Positions 61,463 to 64,000 of a stretch of DNA of 64,000 bases are shown here, one piece after another. Under the pieces are notes generated by a model, which was given only the letters and a program-made list of their open reading frames with translations, ran no database searches and had not been told where the DNA came from. A program made the position numbers and the translations under genes. Every line of letters starts with the position of its first letter. Positions within the stretch are counted from its first letter, which is position 1. The DNA comes from Luscinia megarhynchos (Eukaryota; Chordata; Aves; Passeriformes; Turdidae). The DNA lies in contig CM067566.1 of the NCBI GenBank assembly GCA_034336665.1, positions 20,318,330 to 20,382,329 on the forward strand, read 5' to 3'.

Positions 61463-61468
61463 TTTATT
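61463..61468 (-). promoter_or_regulatory. AATAAA poly(A) signal of the solo LTR
   Basis: AATAAA on the minus strand, placed between the promoter and the 3' edge of the LTR as expected for R. Confidence 0.55.
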
Positions 61469-61535
61469 CAGGGTGCTGGGAACATGGGGGACAGCTCCTC
61501 TGAAACTGTGTTCCACCTAACAAACAAAACTCACT

Positions 61536-61546
61536 CCTTTTATATA
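61536..61546 (-). promoter_or_regulatory. TATA box of the solo LTR
   Basis: TATATAAAAGG on the minus strand, inside the LTR and about 70 bases upstream of its AATAAA signal. If active, transcription would run toward lower coordinates, that is toward the CR1 fragment at 60.5-60.7 kb. Confidence 0.5.
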
Positions 61547-61970
61547 CTTTTCCTGCTAAACCATTGTTACATAAATTATTTTACAGATTATGCAGACTAT
61601 GCAAGCTCTTTAATTTAACCTTTGCATTGAGTTGTTCCAATAGTTAATAACTTCATCAATATTCTGTATGCTAAAACAATTATTGGCTGCTTCTACTGAG
61701 GACTACTGATTGGAATCCCTGATATTAAAACAAGCTGGGAAGGGTAGTGGGTTTCCAGGCAGCATAACTGCTGAGCATGACAGTCTCCATACTTTCTGGA
61801 CCAAAACATAAGGGTCCAGTAACTTCTTGGCAAAGTTTCTGTAGTTGCACATTCCAAACACAGCATTCCTGATATTTCTATACCTTATACTTCACGATAT
61901 TCTATTTAAAATCATAGCCAGCCCTTTTATATTTTTTTTATTAATTTGATCAAAATATTCATAACAATAC

Positions 61971-64000
61971 GACCATTCTTATGCCTAGAAGTATGTCCAA
62001 AACTTTCTTCTTGTTTTTTTATTGTTCTTTTGTTCTTTTTATTTTGTGGGTTTTTTTGTCGTTCAGTTACACTGCCTGAATTCCATTAACTCTTCTAATG
62101 CTGTTGCATTAACATACCTACAGCTTATCCTGTATAAACCTTTATTTCTTTAGTTGCATAGTTTTTCACAAGGACTAGTTAACTATACAGTGCCTCCTGG
62201 GCTGATTCAAACTTATCAGCATCTAATCCAGTGTTTTCTTTTAAACAGAAAAAGAAAACATTGAAATACACAGATATAGAAGTGACATAACTAGAAAACT
62301 ATGAATGCATTACTGTATAGGGTACTGTCACTTTTCAAAATATATAACTTAATTACTCCACACAGTACTTTTCTATCACCTACTATATACATACCTAAAT
62401 TTTTATAAATGTCCAAAACTACTGGTAATATTTTCATTTTATAGCATACTCTACTGACAGCCCTCAGATACTGAAGAAATGAAAGCTAATTTTTTCTAAA
62501 TTTTTACTAAATTAAAAAATGGGATGCATGGGGAATAAAAATAGATTTTTGAAACAATGATTTTTTAATTCAAGTTGCAAATGCAACTGAGCAATCTTGT
62601 ACAAAGACTACTTTTGAGACTTTCTGTTTTTAACATCATAGTTGTAGTCATCTTTATCACTGTGTCACACATCTTTATCACAGTGGAATATAAATTTCAT
62701 TTAGATGGCATATATCTGACTAGGTCTAATAAGTATCTAGAAGTCATGTCAGTCTTTTTTCAAAAGACTGAACAAAGGAATAAGGTTTTATCCTTACCAA
62801 TATCTATGTAATGCAGAAGTTTCTGTTTGTCTGTAAGCATATAAGAGCAGAACCTGTTTTTAAACCAATTTTTAATTTTAGAAGTATAAAGATCATCTAA
62901 GGTCAGGCTATTATCCTCTTACCCATCATTCTGAGAAGTAATCAATGGTACTGCTTATGGGAGTAAAATCTCCCTAATGTGGTGACATGCAGGGCTTGCA
63001 GCCTGATCTGTGGATGTCAGCATCATATTAATAAATCAGTTCTGAAACACTTAACAAGCTACAGGACTTTGAAATTTATTGTAATTTTCAAAATAAAAAC
63101 TGCACAAATCCTAAAAAACCAAAACAAACCAAATAAAATCCCCATATCATAAGAGAATCTATAATAATCCCAAATCAAAAGCAATACTCAATGATAATAA
63201 GGAAGTGATATCAAATGTGCACAGGTTCAGTATAAAACACAAACCAAGAAAGGAACACATAATATTTAGAGGAAGAGAATACCTTTTATTCTCATGGTAA
63301 TATTTCTTAAGAAAGTAATGATTTTATGTTCTGAGTAAATTGTACACAATTTAAAAAGTTCTACTTGAATAATTATACATTCTGTTTGTAATATTTAGTT
63401 CTCTATAATTCTGCTTATCATTATAATATAACAAATTCAGTTTTTTTCTCACTGAAATGAATAGGCAGCCTTTCTTTCTTTATATAACCTTGACATAATA
63501 AATGTAGTCAAAATGTTGATGAATGGTGGTTTGTTTTTTTTTCAAATATCTTTCCAGATGTCAGTGTTGGATGTAACCATGAAAAAAAATTCTGATATTT
63601 GTGTTTCATGTCGGGACTACTTGAATTCTTTTCAATTTTCTTGTTCAGTTTGGGGTTTTGGCTTTCCTCCCCCTTGCAGTGTTAAGGGAGGAAGAGGTCA
63701 ATAGCAGAAGTATCAATGTCCTATGTATTACTGACATGAAAGACACTGAATCAAGACCTTGGGTAAAACAGAGCAGGATGTGAGCTCTCAACTGTGAGAT
63801 TTTGGAAAACAGCTATATATTGCACTCCAAATTCTACTCATTCTAGTATATTTTTAAGGAAGCAATTGATTTCACTAAAACTACATGAAAATGTAATTTT
63901 GGAAACTTCTCAGGTGGTTATAAACACCTAGAAAAGCACAGATTTTTGCCAATTATTCATTAAAAAAAGGTCCTGCTTCAATTTCAAGGTTGAAGTTTAT
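61971..64000. other. Gene-free AT-rich stretch to the window end
   Basis: No gene is recognised. T-rich sequence lies at about 62014-62065. Short open frames (62575-62811, 63513-63704) show no family resemblance. The right edge is not at any recognised feature. Confidence 0.5.

Larger units (their letters stand above)
61404..61970 (-). mobile_element. Solo retroviral LTR with target-site duplication, minus strand
   Basis: The LTR itself spans 61408-61966. On the plus strand it starts TGTAACC and ends ATAACA, the TG...CA ends of retroviral LTRs. It is bracketed by ATAC at 61404-61407 and again at 61967-61970, a 4-base target duplication. Read on the minus strand it has a TATATAAAAGG promoter element (complement of 61536-61546) and an AATAAA signal (complement of 61463-61468) about 70 bases further on, leaving a short U5. 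The 559-base length is usual for an LTR. No internal viral sequence is present, so it arose by recombination between two LTRs. A 4-base duplication is usual for gammaretrovirus-like (ERV1) elements, less so for ERVK (6) or ERVL (5), but I would not rely on that alone. Confidence 0.75.

Noticed and set aside
7601..61970. Bias of CR1 copies toward the minus strand (8 of 11 pieces)
   Set aside because: Too few independent insertions to mean anything, and some pieces may come from one insertion.
1..64000. CRISPR arrays, operons, ribosome binding sites and bacterial terminators
   Set aside because: The sequence is a vertebrate-type nuclear genome with CR1 and LTR elements; regular spacer arrays or prokaryotic gene organisation were not seen.

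Overview
The window looks like a gene-free or intronic stretch of a bird nuclear genome, probably a passerine. It is AT-rich throughout. The recognisable interspersed repeats are CR1 LINE fragments (several ending in the ATTCTATG-type 3' tail) and retroviral long terminal repeats (LTRs). No mammalian-type SINE or L1 is seen. I could not identify any host protein-coding exon, rRNA, tRNA or CpG island. The long open frames come from a pentanucleotide array, from CR1, or from chance in AT-rich DNA.

Layout: a retroviral LTR of ERVL type (about 430-832) is followed by about 5.8 kb of unremarkable DNA. A GC-richer block with an open frame (6600-6830) leads into a very large ATTCT array that changes to ATTCC (6858-7296), directly followed by CR1 pieces (7320-9211) that include a broken reverse transcriptase. 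Further CR1 remnants lie at 12175-12300, 12845-13305, 26293-26469, 35981-36071, 42065-42955, 47160-47580, 57515-57975 and 60453-60722. The 42 kb copy is split by an LTR. A nearly intact solo LTR with a 4-bp target duplication sits at 61404-61970. A degraded avian dispersed repeat lies at about 53880-54135. Small microsatellites and tandem duplications are scattered between.

The most interesting items are: the 440-bp ATTCT/ATTCC array; a pair of diverged, same-orientation copies of an unclassified repeat at 30110-30480 and 37740-38100; the nested LTR-in-CR1 at 42 kb; the solo LTR with its promoter, poly(A) signal and target duplication; and a sequence-perfect palindromic steroid-receptor half-site pair at 31301-31319. 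No genes working together can be described, because none was found. All repeat-family calls were made by eye and from memory of bird repeats, with no database search.
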